This document shows positions 36,017 to 47,977 of a stretch of 64,000 bases of DNA, piece by piece (position 1 is the first letter of the stretch; each line of letters starts with the position of its first letter). This DNA comes from Hydractinia symbiolongicarpus. Lineage: Eukaryota; Cnidaria; Hydrozoa; Anthoathecata; Hydractiniidae. The stretch is taken from positions 9,389,501 to 9,453,500 of the forward strand of contig NC_079880.1 of the NCBI RefSeq assembly GCF_029227915.1, read 5' to 3'. Position numbers and translations under genes: made by a program. Below the pieces are notes generated by a model, which saw only the letters and a list, made by a program, of their open reading frames with translations, had not been told where the DNA came from and did not search any database.

Positions 36017-36626
36017 TATGACAGTCAGGGAAATCCTCTTAATTAATCTGTACAGCTTAATTTAGATGTCGGCTTAATTAGGATGTATGATACAGTCTAA
36101 TTAGGCGTTTTACAGCTTAGTTAAGATGTACAAAACTTTGATCGTCTAAAACACACACTTAACTGAATTTTAGCATCTATCTAACTGAATAAATCCAATA
36201 TTTCCGGCATATAAACATCTCCAGTACATTAGTTTTTTCGTAGCACCCCGGAGATCCGCTAAATTTGAAGTTTTCAAAATATCCGCTTAAATAGGATGCA
36301 TCACGTGACGTGACATTCTAACTAGGATGCAGTACAGCTTAAATAGACTATCACTAACAATGAACCATTGTTTATAGTTCATATCTTTTGAACCCGGGGT
36401 GCTGGAAATACCGTTCTTCTTTTATAATATAGTGGTGAAACTGACGATGAAAGAGATGCAGCGGTGATTCTGCTAAAATTTACATTTTTCGAGAAATCAG
36501 GGAAAAACTTTTTTACCTCCTAATTTAGATGTATGTCACCTAATTAAGCTGTATGATACAGCTTATTTAGGAGATCTCCAAATTAAGCTATACAGCTTAA
36601 TTAAGAGGATTTCCCTGACTGTATGA
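36017..36626. mobile_element. 600-bp foldback/MITE with TATGA target duplication
   Basis: TATGA (36017-36021 and 36622-36626) flanks a 600-bp element. Its ends are inverted repeats of about 40 bp starting CAGTCAGGGAAATCCTCTTA and ending with the complement (...GGATTTCCCTGACTG). The interior is built from many short TTAATTAG/CTTAATTAAG blocks alternating with ATGTAT and ACAGCTTA, in both orientations. No coding capacity, so it would depend on a transposase from elsewhere. Superfamily not assigned. Confidence 0.75.
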
Positions 36627-37410
36627 CACCTCTATATGATGCCCACTTTTTTCTTTGCGACTTCTTTCCGTTTAAAACACTTCTTACTGAAAGTGTGAAA
36701 CACTTTCTCTTTTACAAACTTAAACATTTCCAGACCAAATTCTTGTTTGTAATATTGATTCAGCTTGATTGATCTGAGTTGTGTAGATTTGCTTGTTTTG
36801 ATTTTGCTTTTAAAAATTCACTTTCCTGTAAATTAGAAACAGTTTCTACTTTTCAGCGGTGTTATTTCAATGTTAACTCTTATCCAATCAGAACGCAATC
36901 TCCAGTTCAAAATAACTGCCTTGTATTTAATACCCGAAAGGGTCTTACATTTAAAGTTAAATTTAAAACTTGTTTTCTGTCACTTTTAAGAATCAAAAAG
37001 TTATTTCACAGCTCATTTGCCAACAAATATGTCATCATTTTATAAGAACACAAAAAAATAAGAACAGCCTCAAGCTCAAATTATTTTTTCACTAGGAACA
37101 ACCTGGGTCTGAATTTTGCCCTATAATAAACCCATCACAAACTTATGGCTTGCTTGTTCATGAGCACAATTATAGAGTTCCCTCAGCAACAAAAGACCTA
37201 AAATTATTGCATAAATTGGAATAAAATAAGGAATTTTTAAGTTGTAAAACAGATAAGAATAAGTTAGGCTGGAAGAAGTATCAAAAAATATGAACAGCTA
37301 GCCTGATTTTAATCGTTCTCATTGAAAAAATGTGTTTTCAGCTTGAAATGTTTCTTAAAGAAAATCTATGTATAGATTATGTTTTAATATTCTTTACTTT
37401 GTTTTGTAAA
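36627..37410. other. AT-rich stretch, no gene recognised
   Basis: One open frame (36779-37045) without motifs. Nothing else supported. Confidence 0.4.
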
Positions 37411-37420
37411 TGTAATTCAC

Positions 37421-37486
37421 ATGCTTGATACTGGTTCAAATCCAGTTCCTTTACAAAAAGGGTAGCTCAATGGTAGAGCAAAGCAT
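37421..37486 (+). tRNA. tRNA-like sequence with halves in permuted order
   Basis: The 3' half comes first: TGCTT (37422-37426), GAT, a T arm ACTGG-TTCAAAT-CCAGT (37430-37446) and TCCTTTA. Two bases later begins a 5' half: AAAAGGG, TA, a D arm GCTC-AATGGTA-GAGC (37465-37479), A, AAGCA (37481-37485). Joining 5' to 3' half gives a 6/7 acceptor stem, a 4-bp D stem, a 5-bp anticodon stem (AAGCA/TGCTT) and a 5-bp T stem. Only the anticodon loop cannot be read, because it is the breakpoint. Alternatives are two adjacent truncated tRNA copies or a tRNA-derived repeat unit. Confidence 0.45.
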
Positions 37487-37570
37487 ATTTATTGTTAAAT
37501 TTTCTTTTTAATTTCAATTATTTTATTGGTTATGGTTATTTTTAAAAACCATACTTTTGTATAGCTATAG

Positions 37571-37625
37571 CTAGTAGAATATGATATCAGTACATTCAGT
37601 ACTGATATTTATCATATTCTACTAG
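37571..37625. repeat. Hairpin CTAGTAGAATATGA...TCATATTCTACTAG
   Basis: Inverted arms of about 22-26 nt (37571-37592 and 37599-37624) with a short loop and a four-base asymmetry. Probably a small foldback element or solo hairpin. Confidence 0.6.
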
Positions 37626-37639
37626 GAAATACATCAATG

Positions 37640-38147
37640 TCAAATTTATTTTCTTGTATAGCTAGCCAGCTTTTTTTTATTTTGTTACTTTTTTTCTTCT
37701 TATGGCTCATCTAAGAATTATGAAAAGATCTAATAGCACAAAAACACTAATTTAAAAAAAAAAAGAAGCTATCAGGTATATTATTATTTGGCACATTTGG
37801 CATATTAATATTATTAAATTTCTGTTGCTTATTTTATTTTTTTCGTTTGTTGTTTTTCCCCCGGGTCTGAACTATACAGCGACAAAGTAACTGGTACACT
37901 GGAATACTCGTCCATGATTGGCTCGTTGTAACGAACAGAATAAAGTAGACGCGCAACGAAATGCATTCTGCTATGTAACACCCTCGTTTCCAGTGTCCTG
38001 TCTCTATAACTCTGATGCTTTGGGAACGAAATTGCTATTTTGTCCAATCACGTTTGCGTATTGCTAGGGCGGCAAAATACGATATTTTTTGTCAAGGCGG
38101 GAAGGAATAGCAGAAATTTTAGTGGCGGTATCGTAAATGTAGCGAAA
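37640..38147. other. Upstream region of the multi-exon repeat-family gene
   Basis: AT-rich to about 37850, then a clearly more GC-rich block to 38147 that probably holds the 5' UTR and promoter of the plus-strand gene starting at 38148. No clear promoter element picked out. Confidence 0.35.
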
Positions 38148-38689
38148 ATGTCGATTATTGATCCGCTTAGTTGTAGTTTTGTGAAAATAGGATCGTACGT
38201 CATTTTGACAACAGATACACCACTACAACAAATTCAGAGCGAAAATAAAAAAGGATTTAATGGTCGTGTTTATAACTACAGGTACAGGGAAATAAAGCAG
38301 AAATATGGTGACATTGTTAACTCTGTCGACTACAAGACCTTTATACGCAATTTTCCAAAATTAGTCGAAAATGTCCGCGGATTAGCAAAACGTAACCCGA
38401 CCTTGAGAGACCAGTTATTAGAATGTTTTTCTCTGCAAGCTTGGTTCAATTTAACACCAGAGAAAAAAAAAAAACACACTTTCCAAAACTGCCTTGGTTG
38501 TCAAGAACAGCACCTACAACAGCTGACGTTATTTCCCGTTAAAAAGGCGTCGTTAAAAATTAAAGCCGAAAAAAGTGGTTTGTTCCAGAAAAAAGAAATT
38601 AAGGTTTGTTGTTTTATCATTAAATTTAAATAATACAATAAAATAAATAGGCTACATACATATAAAAACTATTTTTTAACGTATATATA

Positions 38690-41199
38690 GAATCGACTTG
38701 ACTGTTATAAAAGCGGAGATGCCAAAAAAGAAACCCTGCATTATAAAGTACAGGTCTATAAAAAACTTCAATAAATCCGAATTCCAAAAAGACCTTACTA
38801 AGTCAATGGAGTTACAGGAAGTGAATTTCGCAAACTTCGATACAGCTTTTAAGAACGTAATTGAAAAACATATGCCAGTGAAGCAAAAGATGGTTAGAAA
38901 CAATCATGCACCATTTATTACGAAGAGAGTACGCAAAGAAATTATGATGAGAAGTAGAAAAAGAAACGTATATAATTCGAATCCAACTGCTGAAAATTGG
39001 AACTCTTTTCGAATTCAAAGGAATAAGTGTGCAAAGATTGTCAGAGATGCAAGAAAGAATTATTACAGAAAACTTGACGTGTCGAAAGTTCGAGACAACA
39101 AAGCATTTTGGAAAATCGTGAAACCAAATTTCTCCGAGAAAGCAATCAAGGAAAATATAACTTCGTTAGTCGAAGATGATGCTGTTTTACGAAATAAAGT
39201 TGAAATTGCAAACGTCATGAATGATTATTTCGTAAATATCACAAGATCACTGAATGTAAACAACTTCCCTGAAAACAATCCAGGAACAGCTGATGATTGC
39301 TCTCGTACCGAGGTTGTTGCAATTATTTCAAGTTTCAAAGAACATCCGAGCATAAAAAATATCAAATCAAAATTCTCCAAAAGTGCTGACATGGACGAAA
39401 TGAAATTCTGTCATGTTTCTGTTGAAAAATTAAAACTTTATATTGGTTCTTTAAAAAGTGGCAAGGCTTGTCCAGAGGGAGACATACCTGCAGATCTTCT
39501 CAAAGCTCACGCAAATGTTTTTGTTAAGCAGTTGAGTCACTGTTTTAATGACTCAGTAGATAGGTGCATCTTTCCTGAGTCTTTGAAATTTGCGGATGTG
39601 TCTCCACTCTACAAAGCAAAGTCTAGGGTCTGCAAAGAAAATTATCGACCAGTTAGTAAACTGCCAAACATGGCTAAGGTGTTTGAAAAAATCTTATTTG
39701 AACAGATAAGTGAGTTCATGGAGGGGAAAATGTCCCCTATCTTGTCTGGATTCAGGAAAGGATACAGTAGCCAACATGCTCTTTTATATCTAATGTGCTT
39801 TCTTCAAAAAAAGTTAGACTCTAAAAAGTGTGTTGCTGCCTTGCTCATGGATCTAAGCAAGGCTTTTGACTGTATTAACCACAAGCTACTTATTGCTAAG
39901 CTTCATGCCTATGGATTTTCTTCTAGTGCATTATCTTTTATTTGGAGCTATTTAAAGCAGCGCTTTCAGAGAGTAGGTATTGATGGGGTTTTTGGTTGTT
40001 GGAAGGAAATTTTTTCTGGTATACCACAGGGGTCAATTTTGGGGCCGTTACTGTTTAACATATTTTTAAATGATTTTCTTTTTCAATATGACGTGAATAT
40101 GCCGCCCTGCTCTGATATTCCAGTGTGTAACTATGCTGACGATAATACGTTTTGTGCATCAGCTGAAACCTTTCACGAAGTAAAATATATGTTAGAACAA
40201 CTTTTTAGGTCAGCAGCTTTATGGTTTTCCGATAATGGCTTGCAACTAAACGCAAGCAAATGCGATTTTATATTATTCGGAAAGCCAGAAAGTCCACAAA
40301 TCCTGCATTTAAATTTAAATGGAGCAATTTTATCTGCATCCAAATGTGTAAAGCTTCTTGGTATTAAATTTGACAGTCAACTTACTTTTGCAGATCATAT
40401 AAACACACTGTGCAAAAGAGCTAGCTGTAAATCTAATGCCCTGAAGAGAATTTCCTGGGTTGTTGATAATAAACAGAAAAGTTTATTATATGCAACATTC
40501 ATAGCATCTGAGTTCAATTATTGTCCTTTAGTCTGGGGATTTAATAGCAGGAAAAAGGGCAAGGTCTCAGTCTAAAGTGGAATCCATTTCTTCTACGAAA
40601 AGAATTCATATGCAACATTGTAGACAATTACTAAAAGAGGTCTACAAGACGAAATGGAAATTGAATCCTTCCTACATGGAAGGTGTGTTTCAGTTTAGAA
40701 ATGATACTGGATATAATTTAAGGTCATCAAGTGCTTTAGTTAGACCTAGAATAAAATCTTCAAAATATGGGCTGCAAACATTTGGATATATAGCCTCCCA
40801 ATTATGGAATTCTCTTACTGATGAAATCAAAGTCTTTGGAGGCAGAGTCAGTCAAAGCAGAGTCTTTGGTTAAATTCTGTAGAGTTATGGGCGAATTTTC
40901 TTCTTTCCAATGCAAATGTCGGATCTGTGCAGAATACATAATTAATTTAGGAATTATTTAATTTTTCGTTTAAACAGTCGATTTTAATTAGTCTTAATAG
41001 ACTAACCATCTTCACCAGTAGAGTCTTTCATGTTTTTCAGCCAAAAAGCTTCCGGATTGATTCTACTAGAGAAATGGTATTTTATTATTATATATTATTA
41101 GTTTTTTTTTTATTAGTATATTTTATTAGTATATTTTAAATCTTTTGTACATTATCGACTATAAATAAAGCAATCTAATTTAATCTAATCTAATCTAAT
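38690..41199 (+). mobile_element. 5'-truncated LINE with (TAATC)n tail
   Basis: Inserted in the first intron or at the next exon edge of the family gene. The left border falls inside the C-terminus of the endonuclease; the right border is the tail TTAATCTAATCTAATCTAAT (about 41178-41199). It carries one long RT ORF. Confidence 0.78.
38698..40873 (+). CDS. LINE ORF2 reverse transcriptase (endonuclease missing)
   Basis: Open from 38698 to 40575 (625 codons), one of the longest in the window. The start is the end of the endonuclease plus linker ('KYRSIKNFNKSEFQKDL', 'ARKNYYRKLDVSKVRDNKAF'). RT motifs in order: 'GDIPADLLKAHANVF', 'KENYRPVSKLPNMAKVFEKI', 'LSGFRKGYSSQHALL', 'ALLMDLSKAFDCINHKLLIA' (first Asp), 'GIPQGSILGPLLFNIFLNDF', 'CNYADDNTF' (catalytic DD), 'DNGLQLNASKCDFILFG', 'KLLGIKFDSQLTF'. 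A stop at 40573 separates the conserved C-terminal tail (40577-40873, 'YNLRSSSALVRPRIKSSKYG'). The RT is intact and fairly young. CR1/Jockey-like by motif style. The 5' truncation removes the catalytic endonuclease, so this copy is not autonomous. Confidence 0.88.
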
Positions 41200-43395
41200 G
41201 CTGTATGCGTACTTGATGACGAGTTTGCATCTAAGTACAATACGTCATTTACATCCCAGTTTCAAACGTTGGTACTGGAGAAAGAAGAAAACGAAAAACG
41301 TGATCTTTTGCGCACCGTTAAAAAAGATATTGAGAATCAATGGTCAGAAACAGCAGTTGAACGGTAACCAGATTACATTAGTAACCAATTTCGACATCTA
41401 AAACAGTAAACACACAAGAATTAACGACCTTAACTTATAATTTGCTGTTTAAATTTTTAACATTTCAGTACTTTGCAGTAATTCTAATAAGAATGTTGAT
41501 ATCATAAAAACTGTCGAATGTGCGTTAATTTAATTGCAATATTTTTTATAGCGCCTATGGAGTCCCTGTCTCCCTAAGACACAGAAACAAACTGCGTTTA
41601 CATTCAAGCTTTGAAAATAAGGTTGATGCTATAAATCGCACAAATGAAAATGTCGCAAAAAAAACTCAGGTAAATAATGTTCTAAACTAATTGTATACAA
41701 TCATAAAATGGCACTTTATATATGGGTAATGTACGCTTTTTGTAGGGCTTAAAACGACCATACGATCATACTGGACCACTGGAAAACTTCCAGTGGAACA
41801 AAAAAGAGTGTATGGAGGAAGTCCAGGGCTATGCAGACGGACACAAAATTAACTTTGCCGATCTAGCAAGGCGACATAAACTAAGAAATATGAACGGTCA
41901 GTATACTTGGCAAAATGTTTTTAACAATTTATTTCCAGCGCAAGCAAAAATTATGTCTTTTTGACATAAGAAATTCAAAATTATTAAGGCATGTAATAAT
42001 TTATTTATTATCAACGACTTTAATATTTATTTATATGCTATTTAGGGTCACTGCCAAGAAATCATGGACAGGTCATGAAAAAACTCCTATCGTTTAGCGG
42101 GTGAAGGCGAAAAAAACGCAGGTATATATGAAACAAACTTCATTTATCTTGATGTTTAAAGTAGTTTCGTGAGAGACATATTAATTGTACAATTTTTTTA
42201 AAGACTTTACATATTTAGACTCAACATCAACAACTTTAAGGATATTTCCCTACCAGTGGATGCAACGAATGACAAAGTATTTGAGACATTAAAAGGGAAA
42301 ATTTTGAATGGAGAATACTCACTTGGTGAACTTCTAATTCCACAAAATTTCACCAGGGTGGTTCTAAAAGAAAACAAAATTATGGAGGAAACAGTGCAAG
42401 TGAGTGGACGAAAAATGTCACTAAAGAAAATACGGGAAGACATGCTATAAAAACATCTACCCTTCATGAGATTTAGGTTATTATCTCACTGTTTGATCCT
42501 TTTAGCAGTCCTTTATTTTCAATAATTTTGGGCTAGTGGCTAGCTTGCACAATTTCTTTTATCTTTCAGGAGAAATAATGAATGTTAAGGTTAACCTATT
42601 GATAAGTCTAAAAAATTTCAAAGATCTTAATAAACATTTTTTTGTTATTAGGTCAGATGCTGATTACGACAACATGTCGAAAGATGACGTTATAAAACAT
42701 TTAAAAAGAATTGGAGAATACAATTCTGAAAGCTGTTTTAAGAAATTAAAACATTCTTTGAAATGTTTTGAAAGACGACGTCACTTAATATTTTGGCATG
42801 ATGGATCCTCGATTGCTAGTCATAGTCACCTTTTAATGCTTGTGTCATGCATGTACGATCCTGCTTTGTTCCTAACCGACGAAGAATATTATTTAAATAC
42901 CAATATAAGAATAAATGTACAAGCCATTGTGGAAAAACCGGAGCTTTACCTCTTGGCAAGATGCCCTTCCACAGATCAACAACTTCTATATTCGAATGAA
43001 CGTATTAAGGACATCATGGCCATGGAAGAAAGCATAGGATATGACATTATCGATGTTATGCGTTTCTTTAAGGGTGATAGTCCTGCAGCTTCATTTTAAT
43101 CAGGTCAGCAGAAAGGTGGAAATTACTTTTGCTTCTCGTGTCCGGTGGATGCAGATTGTGTTGCTAGTCTCGTACATACCTTCAATTTAAAGCATCTTTC
43201 TCTACAAGATCGTATCAGATCGTATCAAAATTTTCTTGTGATCTTCCTGCAAAAGAATTAAGCCATTTGTTGCAAGCAGAAATGCATGGCATTCAACGAC
43301 TTCCGGCATTGGTGTTTGGCAAACACAATTGCTCGTTGTCAGAACTTAACTTAGAAATATGAAGTGTTGAACAATGAGCCCCTACATGATGTATC

Positions 43396-46345
43396 AAATC
43401 ACATACATAAAAACTGATGTTGCAAAAAAATTACACCATCTTCTAACACAATATTTTAACTTCCTTGTAGAGACAAAAACAACCTCACCGAGTGTTCTTG
43501 GTATAACAAAGAAAGTATTCTTGAGGAACAAAACTACACACCGCAAACCTCTACCAACACCAAAACTAACGAATCTACTTGAGGACATCAAAATGGAGGA
43601 GTTTAATATTAGTGAATTCGCCACACAGCCAACTGTTTCGCTAATCACGACCTCCACAAAATCAAACAGCAAACCAACACTTAACACTAAAAGAGACGTT
43701 GACGAAATAGAACAATACATTTTAAACACAAAGCGCCACCTAGATACGAGTACGAACAAAGAAAACAAAAAGACCGACTATATTGATGAGACAAAAAAGC
43801 TCTTAGATTATAATCGGCAATTGCAGATTCTCGAAATGCATCTCGCTGCTGGGACGGTTCCCTTTGGGCTAAAAATCCAGGTTCGCTCCACTATGAGTTT
43901 ACCTGCTGAATTAAAAAATGAATGGAATGCCACCGTGCATTCATGTAGCAATACCTTGCTGCAAATTCTAATAAAGCACCATAGAAACAATGTAAAAAAG
44001 TGCAAAGAGGAGAGAGAGTCTTTGAAAAAGGAATTCTCTTCAGACGAACTCAACAATTTAAACAAATTATGCACACAACAACACAACGAATCGCTTACAT
44101 TGAGAAACAATAAACTGAAAAGGAAAAACAGTAACCAGACTGATTTCCATGACACACCGCGAACAAGACCCTTTGTACAACAAAGCAAACGTCAACCTAA
44201 TCAAACCAGCTCAAAGAACCTAAAAAACCAACCGCCTCATCAGCGAAACCACAACCCATGACAAGATACCAATTGGGAAACATTAAAACATGCTCAACAA
44301 ACTATAATATGAACATTAATTTTAACCAAAGGAAAAACGTTGTTAAAAAAAGTTTTTATAGAAAAATAAAAATGAAAACTTTAAACTCACTAGTTGTAAA
44401 TTTATCTCACCTCAATTTATCCAATGCGGATATATCTGTTCTCAATAAAGGACTTAAGTACGTCCCAACACCCTCAGCTGTCAACACATGTCAGCCTGTG
44501 AAAAATGCTTTTGCGAACTTGCGCAATCGTATGGCAACAAGGTATTTTTTTATTAACAAACCACACCCCCGCAATGAGCTCCATAGAAAATCTAACTGGC
44601 TTGCACCTGAACCACAACATAAAAACCTACAAAACTTTTTTGCCCTGGTAAAAAGAGATTTATGCGATTTTACCACTAAATTTCCCCTGTTGAGATGCCA
44701 GAGTTAATCTTACTCGTAGCAAAAGGAAAAGTCTATTAAAATTATCAAAAAACCGAAATATAGTGATTAAAAAAGCTGATAAGGGTGGTCGTGTAGTCAT
44801 CATGAGTAAAGATGACTACATTAGAAAAGTTTATGACCACCTCTCCAACAACAAATATTACGCAAAAATGAAAACTGACCCTAGCAAAGACCTTAAAACT
44901 AATATCAACAGTTTCATAGAAATTTCATAAAAGTTTCATAAAATTTCAGTTTAATTTAAATCATAGAAGTTTCATAAAAATGTCGCCACAACGTAAACAA
45001 AAACACGGCCAAATTTATAACACCACCTGAAAACACTGGAATGCCCCTATTTTACATACTGCCAAAAATTCATAAGGATGGCATTCCAGGACGACCAATA
45101 GTTTCAGCCGTTAACTCTATAACTGAAAATATTTCAGAATTTTTAAATCTTTGTCTGCAACCTCTCCTATCAAAATTACAATCCTATGTAAAGGAAACAA
45201 AACATCTAATACAAAGGTTACAAACCATACCAGCACAAAATAAACACGTTTTACTTGTATCAGCAGACGTATCCTCACTTTACACCAATATCCCTCAACA
45301 AGAAGGAGTTGATGCGTGTATTCATTTCATTAGAAAATACAGAAACACACTGCCTTCATTTACACCCAATGAACATGTAATACGAACGTTGTTTTCGTTT
45401 ATACTGGAAAATAACTATTTCATGTTCCTAAATGAAATATATCTGCAGTTACTTGGCACAGCCATGGGTACGAAGGTGGCACCACCATACGCATCATTAT
45501 TCCTGGGTCTTTTTGAGCAGGTGTTTATTTTCGATAAGTTTCCAAATTTAATCACTATATTTCTTCGTTTCCTAGACGACATATTCTTCATATGGGAACA
45601 ACAGTGAAGAAGAACTACACAAATTTTTCATATATCTAAATTCAATACACCCTACAATAAAATTCACCTATGAATATTCAACAGAGGAAATTAGTTTTTT
45701 GGATACGACTATCTATTTAGATAAACGCTCGAGAAAACTCAAAACCAAATTATTTATAAAACCAACTGACAGCAGAGCACTATTACATTTTACGTCGTAT
45801 CACCCTCACCATACCAAAAGGGGTATAATTTATTCGCAAGCACTCCGCTATCGCATGATAACAAGTCAAGATAGCATTTTAAAATGTGAGCTCGATGAAC
45901 TTAAAAGTATTTTGCTGACCAGAGGATACAAAGGTCGGCTTGTTGATGAAATATTCGAGAAAATCGCCAAATTAAAGCAATCAGACGTACTTTCTAACTC
46001 CACGCACAAGTTTAATAAAAAACGAATACATTTCAGAACCGCTGACAATAGTGGTGATGCTGACAGAGAGCAAAACAAAGATAAACACATTCTACCTTTT
46101 ATTTTACCTTACCACGAAAAATTTACAACGCTTAAACGAATACTACACAAGTATTGGTTTATAATTGAGAGCGACCCTGCTCTGCGACTCGTTTTTCCAA
46201 CCAAACCATTCTTGACTTTCACCAAGCATAAAAATTTACAGGAATATTTAATCAGAGCAAAGATGAGATCTGCTGACCACTGCCTTTCATTATAATTTTT
46301 ATAATTTTTACGTTTATTCGATTTGTATAACATTCAGTTTATTAA
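43396..46345 (+). pseudogene. Penelope-like element copy 2 (best preserved)
   Basis: ORF1 is open to 44261: 'KKLHHLLTQYFNFLVETKTT', 'RDVDEIEQYILNTKRHLD', a Glu/Lys-rich coiled-coil-like segment ('NVKKCKEERESLKKEFSSDE') and a basic tail. The next ORF starts at 44258, overlapping in ATGA. It runs to 44707, where an extra T (shared with copy 3, absent from copy 1) shifts the frame. RT continues at 44761 ('IKKADKGGRVVIMSKDDY') and 45041-45607: 'LFYILPKIHKDGIPGRPIVS', 'VSADVSSLYTNIPQQEGV', 'QLLGTAMGTKVAPPYASLF', 'RFLDDIFFIWEQ'. After another indel, 45699-46295 gives 'FTSYHPHHTKRGIIYSQALR' and the PLE-typical end ('PFLTFTKHKNLQEYLIRAKM'). No GIY-YIG domain follows, so it resembles endonuclease-lacking or truncated PLEs. 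Confidence 0.9.
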
Positions 46346-47849
46346 TATCATAATAAAATTGTTACACCCAAAACAGTTTTTTGATATTTTAGCAAAATAC
46401 TGCATGCTAACGTTTTGCCGTTTTATTTGTTAGTCTGATATCCAAATATATATCATAGCCTGTGGAATGGGTTGTAAAATTAATTTACAAACTAATTAAT
46501 ACACACAAAACCAAGTAACTATATGACCAAAAACTTAATAACAAACTCACATACGCGTGAAAATGAACATAATACGTGCATGTGTATAAATAATATTTGA
46601 TAACTGTGTAAGCAGAGATAACTGGGTGCAGAAGTTAACTGTTACAACCTTGGTACTACCTTACTGTGAAACGATACGAAGAAAAAATTTCGTTTCCATA
46701 ACAACATGACAAAATCTTCCATCTGCACTCACATTCGGTTTGACTAAAAAACTCTCATTTCTATGACAACTACACTCATCCACTTTAAATAAATCCATCA
46801 ATAAATTAAACAATTACGACCTATAAAAGGGTTCCTGAAAATACAACTTATGCACTGAACCATATGGCTAGAATTTAACTTTTCATATAAGGCTGATATA
46901 GATTACAAATAAATATTCGTAGCACTGCAACGAGGTTGGATGTAATGATGAAATACTGATAATAACGACTTATATTATCTTAACAACACAGAAATCCTGT
47001 GTAATAAGTGATAGGCATATCATCTGGATTCAAGAAAGCATACACGAATGATAGAAACCTGGGCACTATTTTGCCTTGAAATGCTTTGAAGATAAAATTG
47101 CGTTTCTAAATCTGTGCGCACATTCAGTTTAAACATCGGTTTCTATGACAACTACAAGACTGAACAATAAAAAATAAATAAATAAAACCACCCTCAAACG
47201 GCCCTACCGAAGCAATATATAAGACTGAGAATGGCCATAAAACGACCTCTTACAACAGAAACAAGAACGTAGCAACACTATTCAAATTAACGCTTTTTTT
47301 ATTGAATCAAATAAATATTTCATCATGCAGACTAACGATCTCTTCAGTTCAAGCGAATTTGACGCTAGCAACGGAAATGGTGAGTAACATTTACCTACTT
47401 TACAACATTTGATACTCCTAGCTAATAGAGAATGCTTGCTAAAGCATGGCCCGCTACCACGAGGAATTATTGATTAGTCCATACCCGGACGGGGCTGAAA
47501 ATTCTGATGACGGTAGTAATCAACTGACGATCTCGAAATTTAGCTAGCATCTACAACGTAACACCAATATCACCAATGCTATTGGATTATTAACAAAAAA
47601 CCGAACATATGATAACCACAAAGTCACATGTTCAAAAAACGGAAACATGTAAGGGATTACCACGAGAATAGCGCCTTTGCTAATTTTTTTACATTACATA
47701 CACATTTTATTATTATTATTATTATTTGCTAACGCTAAAAAGTTCGTATTCTCACCAACATCTTCAGAATTTTTTTTCAAAAAATCTATTTTTTGAAAAA
47801 TTGATCATACCAAAATGTGCTTCGATCATAAGCCACATGTTAGTTTAAC
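46346..47849 (+). mobile_element. X-prime: short copy of the PLE-linked region
   Basis: Follows the PLE 3' UTR without a break and matches 27357-28273 plus 30968-31686; the junction is at about 47274 (GAACGTAGCA|ACACTATTC). It has no coding capacity apart from the small conserved exon-like ORFs near 47325-47560. It ends at GTTTAAC, about 130 bp before the start block of PLE copy 3, so it lies between two PLE copies in head-to-tail order. Confidence 0.65.
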
Positions 47850-47977
47850 ACGTATTTATGACTTTATACTCAATAACACCAAAAAGATCAGCAAAACCAC
47901 GCTGTGATTATACCGAAATGTCTTTCCAATTGGAAGGGCACCAGCAAAACCTCGCTATTGTCATACAAAAATGTGTA

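Larger units (their letters stand above)
38148..43395 (+). pseudogene. Multi-exon gene of a cnidarian repetitive family ('FWHDGS'), interrupted by a LINE
   Basis: Seven exons with GT-AG borders and matching phases: 38148-38603, 41200-41363 (5' edge cut by the LINE tail), 41552-41669, 41746-41896, from 42046, 42219-42476, and 42652 onward. Recognisable stretches are 'DEFASKYNTSFTSQFQTLVL', 'GLKRPYDHTGPLENFQWNKK', 'HGQVMKKLL', 'RRRHLIFWHDGSSIASHSHL', 'LYLLARCPSTDQQLLYSNER', 'AEMHGIQRLPAL' and, at the end, 'VLNNEPLHDVSNHI'. I recall unannotated multi-copy cnidarian proteins of this type; their function is unknown. Broken by a frame change in exon 5 (near 42095), TAA in exon 6 (42448-42450), TAA at 43097-43099, further shifts, the LINE (38690-41199) and truncation by PLE copy 2. 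Confidence 0.66.

Noticed and set aside
43394-43768. Long minus-strand ORFs inside the PLE copies (also 20390-20785, 43808-44188, 48078-48452, 48492-48872)
   Set aside because: They are antisense shadows of the PLE ORF1, repeated because the element is repeated; composition is Phe/Ser/Val-rich with no motif.
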